From an uncultured Eubacterium sp. (GTDB lineage: Bacteria; Bacillota; Clostridia; Lachnospirales; Lachnospiraceae): 41,564 bases of DNA. Location of the stretch: contig CAJTZX010000037.1 of assembly GCA_910584345.1 (NCBI GenBank), forward strand, positions 1 through 41,564, in the 5' to 3' direction. Position numbers and translations under genes: made by a program. The notes under the pieces are model-generated. The model saw only the letters and a program-made list of their open reading frames with translations. It was not told the DNA's origin and did not search any database. This document shows, piece after piece, positions 15,564 through 22,665 of the stretch; the stretch's first letter is position 1, and every line of letters starts with the position of its first letter.

Positions 15564-17432
15564 TTACAAAAATTTCCCACAAACCGTCCGCACCAGACGT
15601 CTTCGCAAAGATCCGGCCGGAAGCAGTTGATTTACTTTTTGCATATCTATGGTAATTCTGAAATTCGTCGGCCTTAACCGAAACACCCGCATCGGATTGT
15701 CTTTTGTACGGCATCGGAAACGCGCCTGCGGTATACAGTTATATAAAATGATCTCGTAAAATGGCGACCGCCTCGCAAAGCTCCAAAAACAGGATGCAAA
15801 ATCACAGTCCGGAACTTTCCATGGCTTCCATCCGCCTGCATAATGGATCACTGCAGGCGCTTCTCTTGCCTGTTCATACTCTTTCCACAGCCGGTATGGC
15901 GCATGTTTTAAAATATCAGACCTTTTCTTTCCATTTTCCTGCCAGTCCATCATTACATTCCACTTCTGATCCAATACCAGATATTCCCCCTGAAGCATCT
16001 TGTTCAGTACGTCCTGGTCCATCATCCTCCACCGATATTGCGTTGTAATCCGAATAAAATCTTCCGATGTATATTTCTCCCTGATTTTTTTCAGATTTAA
16101 GAGCATAACCCCGGCCTGAAAATAATCATATGGGTGTTTCAGCTTCAGCATTTTGTCTGCATACTTTTTCACATGCGGATCCGTCCGATAAGTCCCAATC
16201 ATATCCAAATCCCGCACAGCAGATATACAATGCCTGTGAAGATCCTTATGGTATAGTTCCCCGACATCTGTTAATACGACCAAATCCGCATCCAGCCATA
16301 ACGCTTTCGCATATTCAGGCATCAAATCCAACATAAAATAACGAAAATACGTCTCCGGCGTAAGATGATCGTGAACATGCAGTTTTATCCCCTTTACACG
16401 TTCGGATACATCTAAAAAACGGATGCAGATATTCTTCCTCCCATCTGCCATTTTTTCCGTCATTTTCTGATATTCCATACTGACATCCGTATGCATAACG
16501 ACAATATCATAGTTTGTCCGGCTGTCTGCATATTTGATTACAGACGCAAGCATAACGCTCAAATAAGGGACAAACGCATGATTGGCTGCCGTTACCAGAT
16601 TTACGCTGTCTGTTCCAAAATATGGTTTCATAACCCGTTCGGGCTGTGTATCATGAAAAATGATATAACCAAGTTCACAGCAACTTGCCTTTCCCATTCT
16701 CTTTAACTGCGTATAATACACACCAAACAAACGCTCCGCCAAAAATCCGGTTGCACGCATCTCACGCTCGCTGCATTCTGAAAAATCTTTTTCCTGTTCA
16801 AACTGCTCCAAAATCGGAAACAGCCATTCCATATATGCAAAAAAATATTCCCGCTTCATAATGTACATGTTACAAAAATAAATATATTTGGAATTCATAT
16901 ACCAGTCGCAGGCTTTTGCAAACTGCGGATAGGTTTCTTTTAAAATTCGAATGGCACAGTCTAAATCCTCCTGCTGATGAAACTGGCAGTACTGCTCATA
17001 GACCGTTACATTCATCCATTCGCCTAAAACAGTAATCACATCATATGCTTCTATGATTTTTCGCATCTGCTTTTCATGAAGCCCAAACTTCGATAAATCT
17101 GTCCGTATGCTGCCCTCTTCTTTATATGGAGACATTCGCGGCCCTGTCAAATGCCTTCGGTCCGGCTCGTACTTTCCTGAAAAATCCAGATACCTTCTAT
17201 AATGAAAAAATCCATAATAATCCGCTTCCAGATTTTTCCAGGCCCAATACTGTGCGGTTAATTCACAATACGTTTTATTTTTCTCTGATATATGCACTCC
17301 CTGATCGTCGTGCAGTATATCCGGCAGCTTGTTTTCTGCCAGAGCTGTTCCAACCTGAATCGGCCGCAGCAATTGATTTTTGGGCACATACACATCCTGA
17401 TGCGCTGCTATTAATATTTGTATATTATTCAT
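15564..17432 (-). CDS. DUF4422-GT8 two-domain glycosyltransferase (copy B)
   Basis: The start is ATG 17432, inside the sequence ATGAATAA that also ends the ABC ATPase gene, with TGAGGG upstream; a longer open frame to 17492 lies within that gene. The 622-residue product repeats the layout of copy A: DUF4422 at about 1-270 (Y-C-E-L-T-A-Q-Y-W-A-W-K-N, D-Y-Y-G-F-F-H-Y-R-R-Y-L) and GT8 at about 275-560 with A-L-W-L-D-A-D-L-V-V (DxD at 381-383), Q-A-G-V-M-L-L-N-L, M-D-Q-D-V-L-N and H-Y-A-G-G-W-K-P-W. The two copies are clearly diverged in sequence, so they probably differ in donor or acceptor. The 8-base overlap with the exporter ATPase implies translational coupling. Confidence 0.85.
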   Translation of the reverse strand: MNNIQILIAAHQDVYVPKNQLLRPIQVGTALAENKLPDILHDDQGVHISEKNKTYCELTAQYWAWKNLEADYYGFFHYRRYLDFSGKYEPDRRHLTGPRMSPYKEEGSIRTDLSKFGLHEKQMRKIIEAYDVITVLGEWMNVTVYEQYCQFHQQEDLDCAIRILKETYPQFAKACDWYMNSKYIYFCNMYIMKREYFFAYMEWLFPILEQFEQEKDFSECSEREMRATGFLAERLFGVYYTQLKRMGKASCCELGYIIFHDTQPERVMKPYFGTDSVNLVTAANHAFVPYLSVMLASVIKYADSRTNYDIVVMHTDVSMEYQKMTEKMADGRKNICIRFLDVSERVKGIKLHVHDHLTPETYFRYFMLDLMPEYAKALWLDADLVVLTDVGELYHKDLHRHCISAVRDLDMIGTYRTDPHVKKYADKMLKLKHPYDYFQAGVMLLNLKKIREKYTSEDFIRITTQYRWRMMDQDVLNKMLQGEYLVLDQKWNVMMDWQENGKKRSDILKHAPYRLWKEYEQAREAPAVIHYAGGWKPWKVPDCDFASCFWSFARRSPFYEIILYNCIPQARFRCRTKDNPMRVFRLRPTNFRITIDMQKVNQLLPAGSLRRRLVRTVCGKFL

Positions 17433-18156
17433 GCTTTCCCTCATATCTGTCGCAGACATCCTCTGTCTTTCCAATGGCCTGTACCTGCCCATGTTCCAGC
17501 CAGACTACTTTGCTGCACATTTGCCGTATTTGCTTTAAAGAATGTGATACAAAAAACACCGTTGTGCCCCCTGTCATCAGCTCCATCATGCGAGCGCGGC
17601 TTTTTTCCTGAAAATCTGCGTCGCCGACAGATAAAATCTCATCTACAATCAATATTTCAGGCTCAACAATACATGCTACCGAAAATGCCAGCCTTGCCAG
17701 CATTCCCGAAGAATACGTCCGAAGCGGCGCTTCGATAAAATCCCCCAGTTCAGAAAATTGTATAATCTTTTCATATTTCTCTTCTAAAAACTTTTGGGAA
17801 TATCCTAAAATGGCGCCGTTTAAATAAATATTTTCCCTTCCGGACAGTTCCAGATCAAAGCCGGAACCAAGCTCCAGCATAGGCACGATACTGCCGTATA
17901 CTTTGACCGAGCCATAAGTTGGCTTCATAATTCCTGAAATCACTTTCAGCAAAGTGCTTTTTCCCGCCCCGTTATGGCCGACAATGCCGACCACATCTCC
18001 TTTTTCCACAGCAAAAGACACTTTTTGAAGCGCCCAGAAATCTTCGGAGACAAAATCACGCCGAAGTCTTCGGACAAAATACTCTTTCAGGGAACTCGCC
18101 CGGTTTTTGTCTATTTTAAATCTAAGCGATACCTCATCTACAACTACCATCTGCAT
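17425..18156 (-). CDS. Polysaccharide ABC exporter ATPase (Wzt/TagH-like, short form)
   Basis: The nucleotide-binding subunit that pairs with the upstream permease to export a finished lipid-linked glycan. In 243 residues it shows Walker A G-H-N-G-A-G-K-S-T, the ABC signature Y-S-S-G-M-L-A-R-L-A-F, Walker B I-L-I-V-D-E-I-L, and the switch H in F-F-V-S-H-S. The early K-E-Y-F-V-R-R-L and F-W-A-L-Q-K-V-S-F segments are typical of the Wzt/TagH/KpsT branch. It ends shortly after the ATPase core: the C-terminal carbohydrate-binding domain of O9a-type Wzt is absent, so export here should not depend on that type of chain-end recognition. The start at 18156 has AGGAGG ten bases upstream. Confidence 0.92.
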   Translation of the reverse strand: MQMVVVDEVSLRFKIDKNRASSLKEYFVRRLRRDFVSEDFWALQKVSFAVEKGDVVGIVGHNGAGKSTLLKVISGIMKPTYGSVKVYGSIVPMLELGSGFDLELSGRENIYLNGAILGYSQKFLEEKYEKIIQFSELGDFIEAPLRTYSSGMLARLAFSVACIVEPEILIVDEILSVGDADFQEKSRARMMELMTGGTTVFFVSHSLKQIRQMCSKVVWLEHGQVQAIGKTEDVCDRYEGKHE

Positions 18157-18170
18157 CTTACTGCTGCCTC

Positions 18171-19646
18171 CTAAATATAAAACACAAACTGATCCTGCGT
18201 CTTTTTAAAAATCACACTGCCGACTGTCAGCATCGCAAGCGCAGCCAACGTACACGCACAAAAAACTCTTGGCTGCGGCGCTGTGCCATCTATGACAATG
18301 CTTCGCACCGCGCCTACAAAACAGTACATTGGATTCGCAAGCACAATCTGCTTAAAGTGATCCGGGAGAATCGAAACCGGGTAAAACAGCGGCGTCAAAT
18401 ACATCCACAGCATACTTAATACGCCCCATAAAAACTGTATGTCTCTGAAAAACGTCATGCCTGCTGCCAGCGCCATTCCAAATCCAATCGTAAATACCAT
18501 AACGCAGCAAAGAATATACGGCAGCATGATATATGCTTTTGTAATATGCTCTCCCGTAAGCAATGCTGCAATCATAAGCGGAACCAGCGACATAATAAGA
18601 TTAATGCCGCTTAGCAGCACACGCGTAACCGGATAAATATATTTAGGAATATAGACTTTTGTAATCAAAGACGCATTGCCTACAATCGAAGAAAGAGCCT
18701 GTCCGACGCCTTCACTGAAAAAATTAAACACCACCAGCCCACTCAGCAAATATACCGGATAATTGTCAATATCCGACTGAAACAGCTGAGAAAACACCAT
18801 ATACTGCACAATCATCATAAGCAGCGGATTTAAAAGACTCCAAAACACGCCTAAGATCGAGCGTTTATAACGTACTTTAAAATCTCGCTGTACCAGCTGA
18901 CGGATTAAAAAACCATATTTTTTCAAAACATCCATCGTGCCAAACAGAATACTCCACTTTCCATGATGCCTGCGCCTGAGTTCTATCACATACAAGGCCG
19001 CTGTAAAAACCAAAGCCAGACATACGATCTTCCAATAATTGGGCCCCGTCCATACATCATCACGTCCCTCAAGTCTTAGGCACATCATCCCTTCAGTCAA
19101 TTCTCCGTCAATGGTAAACAATGCGCCGGACAATAGCTTCTTATTTTCCGTTTTGGGTTGTCCGCTGTATAAAATTGTCGGTGAATCTCCAGGCATTCCG
19201 TCAGACGTGCATGTGATCTTTACCTGATTGCCGCGCTGAACTTCCATCCCTTCCGTCAGTCTCAGCCAGACATACTCGTTCGTTCCAAGCTCCGATCCCA
19301 AAAATTCCTGCTCTGCAATCAGATGCCCATCTGTAATATCTTCACAGCGTATATACAGCTTGCTTGTCAGCGCCTTTCCATAATCAGATACCATAATTCC
19401 AACTGCATCTATCCGGTCCATTTGTGATGTATAAGTCTGCGTAACTTCCATTCCCTTTGTCAGCTCTCCGGTCATATCTGTCCCGTAAAATCCTGCTTCA
19501 TTGCCGAGAGAATCCCTGCTGTAAAGCGCTTGTCCGCATGATATATAAAAAATTGCTAAAAATGCAAGCACTATGCCTTCCAGCACGAAAAACATTTTGA
19601 TTGCCTGAAACCTTTGACTGCTTTTCTGATTATCTGTTCTTTTCAT
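18171..19646 (-). CDS. Polysaccharide ABC exporter permease with N-terminal extracytoplasmic domain
   Basis: At 491 residues this is nearly twice the usual 260-270 for Wzm/TagG. Residues about 245-491 are a normal ABC-2 permease of that family (L-V-Q-R-D-F-K-V-R-Y-K-R-S-I-L-G, then W-S-L-L-N-P-L-L, and a C-terminal P-M-Y-C-F-V-G segment). In front is an extra module: one helix at about 17-38, about 165 residues that look like an outer beta-rich domain (T-G-E-L-T-K-G-M-E-V, T-Y-T-S-Q-M-D-R-I, K-L-Y-I-R-C-E-D), and another helix at about 206-225. The module may contact the glycan or wall as it emerges. Its first 17 bases overlap the GT4 gene, and the ATPase gene follows 14 bases later, so the transporter is translated as a block. 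Confidence 0.88.
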   Translation of the reverse strand: MKRTDNQKSSQRFQAIKMFFVLEGIVLAFLAIFYISCGQALYSRDSLGNEAGFYGTDMTGELTKGMEVTQTYTSQMDRIDAVGIMVSDYGKALTSKLYIRCEDITDGHLIAEQEFLGSELGTNEYVWLRLTEGMEVQRGNQVKITCTSDGMPGDSPTILYSGQPKTENKKLLSGALFTIDGELTEGMMCLRLEGRDDVWTGPNYWKIVCLALVFTAALYVIELRRRHHGKWSILFGTMDVLKKYGFLIRQLVQRDFKVRYKRSILGVFWSLLNPLLMMIVQYMVFSQLFQSDIDNYPVYLLSGLVVFNFFSEGVGQALSSIVGNASLITKVYIPKYIYPVTRVLLSGINLIMSLVPLMIAALLTGEHITKAYIMLPYILCCVMVFTIGFGMALAAGMTFFRDIQFLWGVLSMLWMYLTPLFYPVSILPDHFKQIVLANPMYCFVGAVRSIVIDGTAPQPRVFCACTLAALAMLTVGSVIFKKTQDQFVFYI

Positions 19647-20847
19647 TACTTCCGCCTTTTCCTGTCATAGATTGTATACAGACCTCCTCCATCTGCTCAT
19701 AAATAACAGCCATCTTTTTTTGTACAACAAGCCGGCTGTATGCACATATTTTGTGCCTGTTGTATGTCTGGTACTGCTTCCACTTCTGTCGGTCTGCAAG
19801 CATTCGTTCCAGCGCCCGCTTTAATTCATCTGGTTTTTTCGGATGGAATACCGTAGCGCCCGACGCCGGAATCAATTCCCTGTTTCCCCGTATATCCGAT
19901 ACAATACAAGGCAACCCCGCCGCCATCGCTTCCATAAGCGCTGCAGGCATCCCTTCCTGTAAAGATGGAAATACAAAAATATCCGCATTTCGATAAAACA
20001 TCGCCGTATCCTGTTCAAATCCAACCAGCCTGATTTTATCTGCCACAGAACATTTTAAGGCAAGCTGAATTAATTTTTGCTCGAGCGGCCCCTGTCCGCA
20101 AATTACATAATACACATCCGTCCTTTGCAGCATAGCAATCGCCCGGATAGCCAGACAATGATTCTTCCTTTTGCTTAATTCCCCAACCGACAGTAAAAGA
20201 ACCGCGTTCTGCGGTATATGATATTTCCTGCAAAACGCCGCCCGGTCACTCTGCCTGCTGCATCTCACAAATTTTTCAATGTCAATCCCCACACCGGGAA
20301 TCCGAAAAACTTTCCTTGCCTGTAACCGATTCCTTGCCAGTCTGTAATCTTCCTGATTGACTGTAATCAGAACATCCGTCCAATAGGAAAGCGCTTTTTC
20401 AACCGGGTAATACAACAGCCAGTTTCTCAGAGGAGCGCCTTGATAAAAATGAAATCCATGCGCCGTGTAAACAATCGGAATCCTTCTTTTGTGGGCAGCC
20501 ATTCTCGCCAAAACGCTTCCTGCCGGAGAATGGCAATGGATCCAGAGAAACCTTTCCTGTTCCAGCAGCCTGCACAGCTGCAAATAGGCCATATAACATT
20601 TTCCCGCATCGTAAACAGACCTTGGACAATCCCATGGATGCATTCTGACCCGCATCTGCATCAGCTTTTTTTGCAAACGAACGATCTGTCTGTCATCACA
20701 GGTATTCCCTTCTTTAAAATTACAGATGGTATGTACTTCATACCCCATTTCCAGCAGCAGGCAGATATTCGGCATATTAAACTGGTCAATCATCGATGCT
20801 ACGGAAGCCAACATAAGCACTCTCTTTTTCTCGTTTTTACGCTTCAT
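19630..20847 (-). CDS. Family 4 glycosyltransferase
   Basis: A GT-B fold retaining glycosyltransferase of about 405 residues. The C-terminal nucleotide-sugar site is clear: F-P-S-L-Q-E-G-M-P-A-A-L-M-E-A-M-A-A-G-L and then P-C-I-V-S-D, the E-x7-E motif of GT4. The central S-V-G-E-L-S-K-R-K-N-H and Y-V-I-C-G-Q-G-P segments also fit, as does the N-terminal half with T-A-H-G-F-H-F. The start is uncertain: ATG 20847 (M-K-R-K-N-E-K-K) has GGGGCGG upstream, while an ATG overlapping the XRE stop is also open. It is the first biosynthetic gene after the regulator and so may act early in repeat-unit assembly. The donor sugar cannot be told from sequence. Confidence 0.9.
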   Translation of the reverse strand: MKRKNEKKRVLMLASVASMIDQFNMPNICLLLEMGYEVHTICNFKEGNTCDDRQIVRLQKKLMQMRVRMHPWDCPRSVYDAGKCYMAYLQLCRLLEQERFLWIHCHSPAGSVLARMAAHKRRIPIVYTAHGFHFYQGAPLRNWLLYYPVEKALSYWTDVLITVNQEDYRLARNRLQARKVFRIPGVGIDIEKFVRCSRQSDRAAFCRKYHIPQNAVLLLSVGELSKRKNHCLAIRAIAMLQRTDVYYVICGQGPLEQKLIQLALKCSVADKIRLVGFEQDTAMFYRNADIFVFPSLQEGMPAALMEAMAAGLPCIVSDIRGNRELIPASGATVFHPKKPDELKRALERMLADRQKWKQYQTYNRHKICAYSRLVVQKKMAVIYEQMEEVCIQSMTGKGGSNEKNR

Positions 20848-20869
20848 TGCCGCCCCATTCTTACCTTGT

Positions 20870-21205
20870 TTATGTCTCATTGATAATATCTGCAACTGAT
20901 TTCATAATCCGGATATACATCGAATAGCTGTCCGAGTCTTTTTTCACTAAATGCCTCCACATATTTCCGACAGCCGGTTCCTCCGTTTTTACAATGCCCC
21001 ACAACAACGCATCTGCATCTGTCTCCAACTGCATACAAAGGCTGGCAAACGTATCCATACTCATTTTCCTGTCTCCGCGCTCAATCTTGCCCATAAAATT
21101 CAGACTGATTCCACACTTTTTCGCCAGCGTTTCCTGTGACCATCCCTTTGCTTTTCGTACCTGGCGAATCCTTTCTCCTATTTTCGAATAGTCTAATGCC
21201 TGCAT
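20870..21205 (-). CDS. XRE-family helix-turn-helix regulator heading the glycan locus
   Basis: The start is ATG 21205, with AGGAGG seven bases upstream, giving 111 residues; an earlier in-frame ATG at 21253 has no such site. A lambda-repressor-like domain occupies about residues 7-62 (I-G-E-R-I-R-Q-V-R-K-A-K-G-W-S-Q-E-T-L-A, then K-K-C-G-I-S-L-N-F-M-G-K-I-E-R-G). The C-terminal part is short, with no enzymatic or peptidase domain. Its stop codon nearly abuts the GT4 gene, so it is probably the first gene of the operon. A perfect 10-bp inverted repeat at 21251-21277 lies between its start and its likely promoter and is a candidate autoregulatory operator. Confidence 0.88.
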   Translation of the reverse strand: MQALDYSKIGERIRQVRKAKGWSQETLAKKCGISLNFMGKIERGDRKMSMDTFASLCMQLETDADALLWGIVKTEEPAVGNMWRHLVKKDSDSYSMYIRIMKSVADIINET

Positions 21206-21239
21206 ATCCTTACCTCCTGTAATACACGCAGCAGAATCG

Positions 21240-21281
21240 TAAATATCATGCATAACATTTTATATAGAAATGTTATGACAA
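21240..21281 (-). promoter_or_regulatory. Palindromic operator candidate overlapping the XRE/glycan promoter
   Basis: CATAACATTT (21251-21260) and AAATGTTATG (21268-21277) form a perfect 10-bp inverted repeat around TATATAG. On the minus strand a TTGTCA (21281-21276) overlaps one arm, and a TGTTAT about 18 bases on lies in the other arm, so a protein bound here would cover the presumed -35 to -10 region. The 21-base sequence at 21240-21260 recurs exactly at 21563-21583. The assignment as the XRE binding site is an inference from position. Confidence 0.5.
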
Positions 21282-21787
21282 AATAATACTAATAGTGAAT
21301 GAAAATAAAGATTATATAGCCTATTAGCATTCTATTCGTTTTTTTCTAATTTTGCAACTATTATTCAAAAAATTGTATAATATACATAAGTTTTTTGCGA
21401 ATTTCTTTAAAAAAATATTATTAATTCACAAAAATTCTTATGCTTTCTTCGAAAAAATATCCTCAAAATCTTATGGAACGGGAATTTCAGATCAAATTTT
21501 TAATCAATTAGCGGCAAAAACGCTGCAGCCCTTGATTTTAAAAGGTTTGAAGATAAAAATTATAAATATCATGCATAACATTTCTATATAAATTGTTCAG
21601 AACAAACGTTATTTTCATTAAGGAACTGTTTATAAATCGATGAACACTTCGTTCAAATCTGTCCAATCATAGCGCTTCCATCTACGATTGATCTCCTTAT
21701 TATAAAATTTTCTCATTGTATATTTACATTACAACTGTATCTCTCTATATATCTTTATCGCTTTTTTTGATTTTTCCGATATAAAAA
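21282..21787. other. AT-rich intergenic region between divergent XRE and Uma2 genes
   Basis: About 500 bases without a supported gene. An open frame at 21352-21591 on the plus strand is AT-driven (many Lys, Ile, Phe, Asn), lacks a ribosome binding site and resembles nothing I know. Apart from the repeat copy at 21563 I see poly-T/poly-A tracts and an AACTGTTT half-site near 21623. Confidence 0.5.
21563..21603. repeat. Second copy of the 21-bp repeat with a degenerate palindrome
   Basis: Positions 21563-21583 repeat 21240-21260 exactly, in the same orientation, and are followed by CTATATAA instead of TATATAG. The second arm is imperfect (AAATTGTT). A small perfect inverted repeat TTGTTC-A-GAACAA follows at about 21593-21605. 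This may be a second, weaker site for the same regulator, or a trace of a local duplication. Confidence 0.5.
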
Positions 21788-21816
21788 TTGCGTTTACTTT
21801 ATTTATATGCTATCAT
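21788..21816 (+). promoter_or_regulatory. Sigma-A promoter for the Uma2 gene
   Basis: TTGCGT (21788-21793) and TATCAT (21811-21816) are separated by 17 bases. The short leader ORF starts 20 bases after the -10 element. Confidence 0.55.
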
Positions 21817-21835
21817 TTTAAAAAAAGGAGAATTA

Positions 21836-21859
21836 ATGAACCCCATTTACCGATCATAA
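21836..21859 (+). CDS. Seven-residue leader ORF ahead of the Uma2 gene
   Basis: ATG 21836 has AAGGAG five bases upstream and reads M-N-P-I-Y-R-S then TAA. The stop is 19-22 bases before the Uma2 start. The strong ribosome binding site for so short a frame suggests a leader peptide that affects translation of the next gene, but no attenuator hairpin is evident. It could be chance. Confidence 0.35.
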   Translation: MNPIYRS

Positions 21860-21880
21860 ACCAAGAAAGGAAAAGTTGTG

Positions 21881-22426
21881 ATGTCAGCATTAGAACAGGA
21901 AAAAATCTATACGATTAACGATATTTATGCCCTGCCAGACAAAGAACGTGCAGAGCTGATTGATGGCCGAATATACTATATGGCGCCGCCAACCAGAAAA
22001 CACCAGCGCATTGTAGGAGAATTGTTTGCAACCATCCGCGAATATATTAACAGCAACCGTGGCACTTGTGAAATAAATATCTCCCCATTTGCCGTATTTT
22101 TAAATGAAGATGATACCAATTATGTAGAACCGGATCTATGCGTTATCTGCGACCCTGACAAGCTCACGGATAAAGGCTGTTTTGGCGCACCGGACTGGAT
22201 TATCGAAGTCGTGTCACCAGGAAACCGTCGCATGGATTATTATACAAAGCTTTTTAAATACCGAACTGCCTCTGTAAAAGAATACTGGATCGTGGATGAT
22301 GAGCGAAATTTAGTAATTGTTTACGATTTCCAAAATAACAGTGCAGCAAATTTCACTTTTTCCGATGATATTCCGGTATGTATATACCCTGAATTTCATA
22401 TCAACCTTTCTTCTCTGAATATATAA
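21881..22426 (+). CDS. Uma2-family (DUF820) endonuclease-like protein
   Basis: A 181-residue member of the Uma2 family, PD-(D/E)XK-fold proteins common as many copies in cyanobacteria and sporadic elsewhere. The segments E-L-I-D-G-R-I-Y-Y-M-A-P-P, H-Q-R-I-V-G-E-L, Y-V-E-P-D-L-C-V-I, D-W-I-I-E-V-V-S-P and D-Y-Y-T-K-L-F-K-Y-R are all in place, so the metal-binding Asp, the E-x-V motif and the Lys of the active site are present. The start is either ATG 21881 or GTG 21878; AAAGG lies at suitable distance for both. The biological role is not known for this family. It stands alone between the XRE regulator and the activase. Confidence 0.85.
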   Translation: MSALEQEKIYTINDIYALPDKERAELIDGRIYYMAPPTRKHQRIVGELFATIREYINSNRGTCEINISPFAVFLNEDDTNYVEPDLCVICDPDKLTDKGCFGAPDWIIEVVSPGNRRMDYYTKLFKYRTASVKEYWIVDDERNLVIVYDFQNNSAANFTFSDDIPVCIYPEFHINLSSLNI

Positions 22427-22505
22427 GCTTATCTTTTTCTTTACTCAGCAAACAATGACTGGTCGCCATACATTATGAAAAGATTATAAAATTCTAAATT
22501 TGGAA

Positions 22506-22534
22506 TTGTCTTTTCGGAAACAGTGTCGTATAAT
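22506..22534 (+). promoter_or_regulatory. Sigma-A promoter for the activase gene
   Basis: TTGTCT (22506-22511) and a perfect TATAAT (22529-22534) are separated by 17 bases. The resulting leader is about 125 bases long before ATG 22666; I see no clear riboswitch in it. Confidence 0.75.
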
Positions 22535-22665
22535 GTAGAATGTTTTCAGGAAACGTATCATATTTTAATAAGAAGAAATAGGAACTTTTTCCATATCTAA
22601 AGCAAGACCAGCGAATGCATAACAGTCATTCCTGTAGTCAAATCTAAAAGAAATGGGTGAGGAAT

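Noticed and set aside
21352..21591. 79-codon plus-strand open frame in the XRE-Uma2 intergenic region
   Set aside because: Composition reflects AT-rich DNA, no ribosome binding site is present, and it covers the 21-bp repeat copy.
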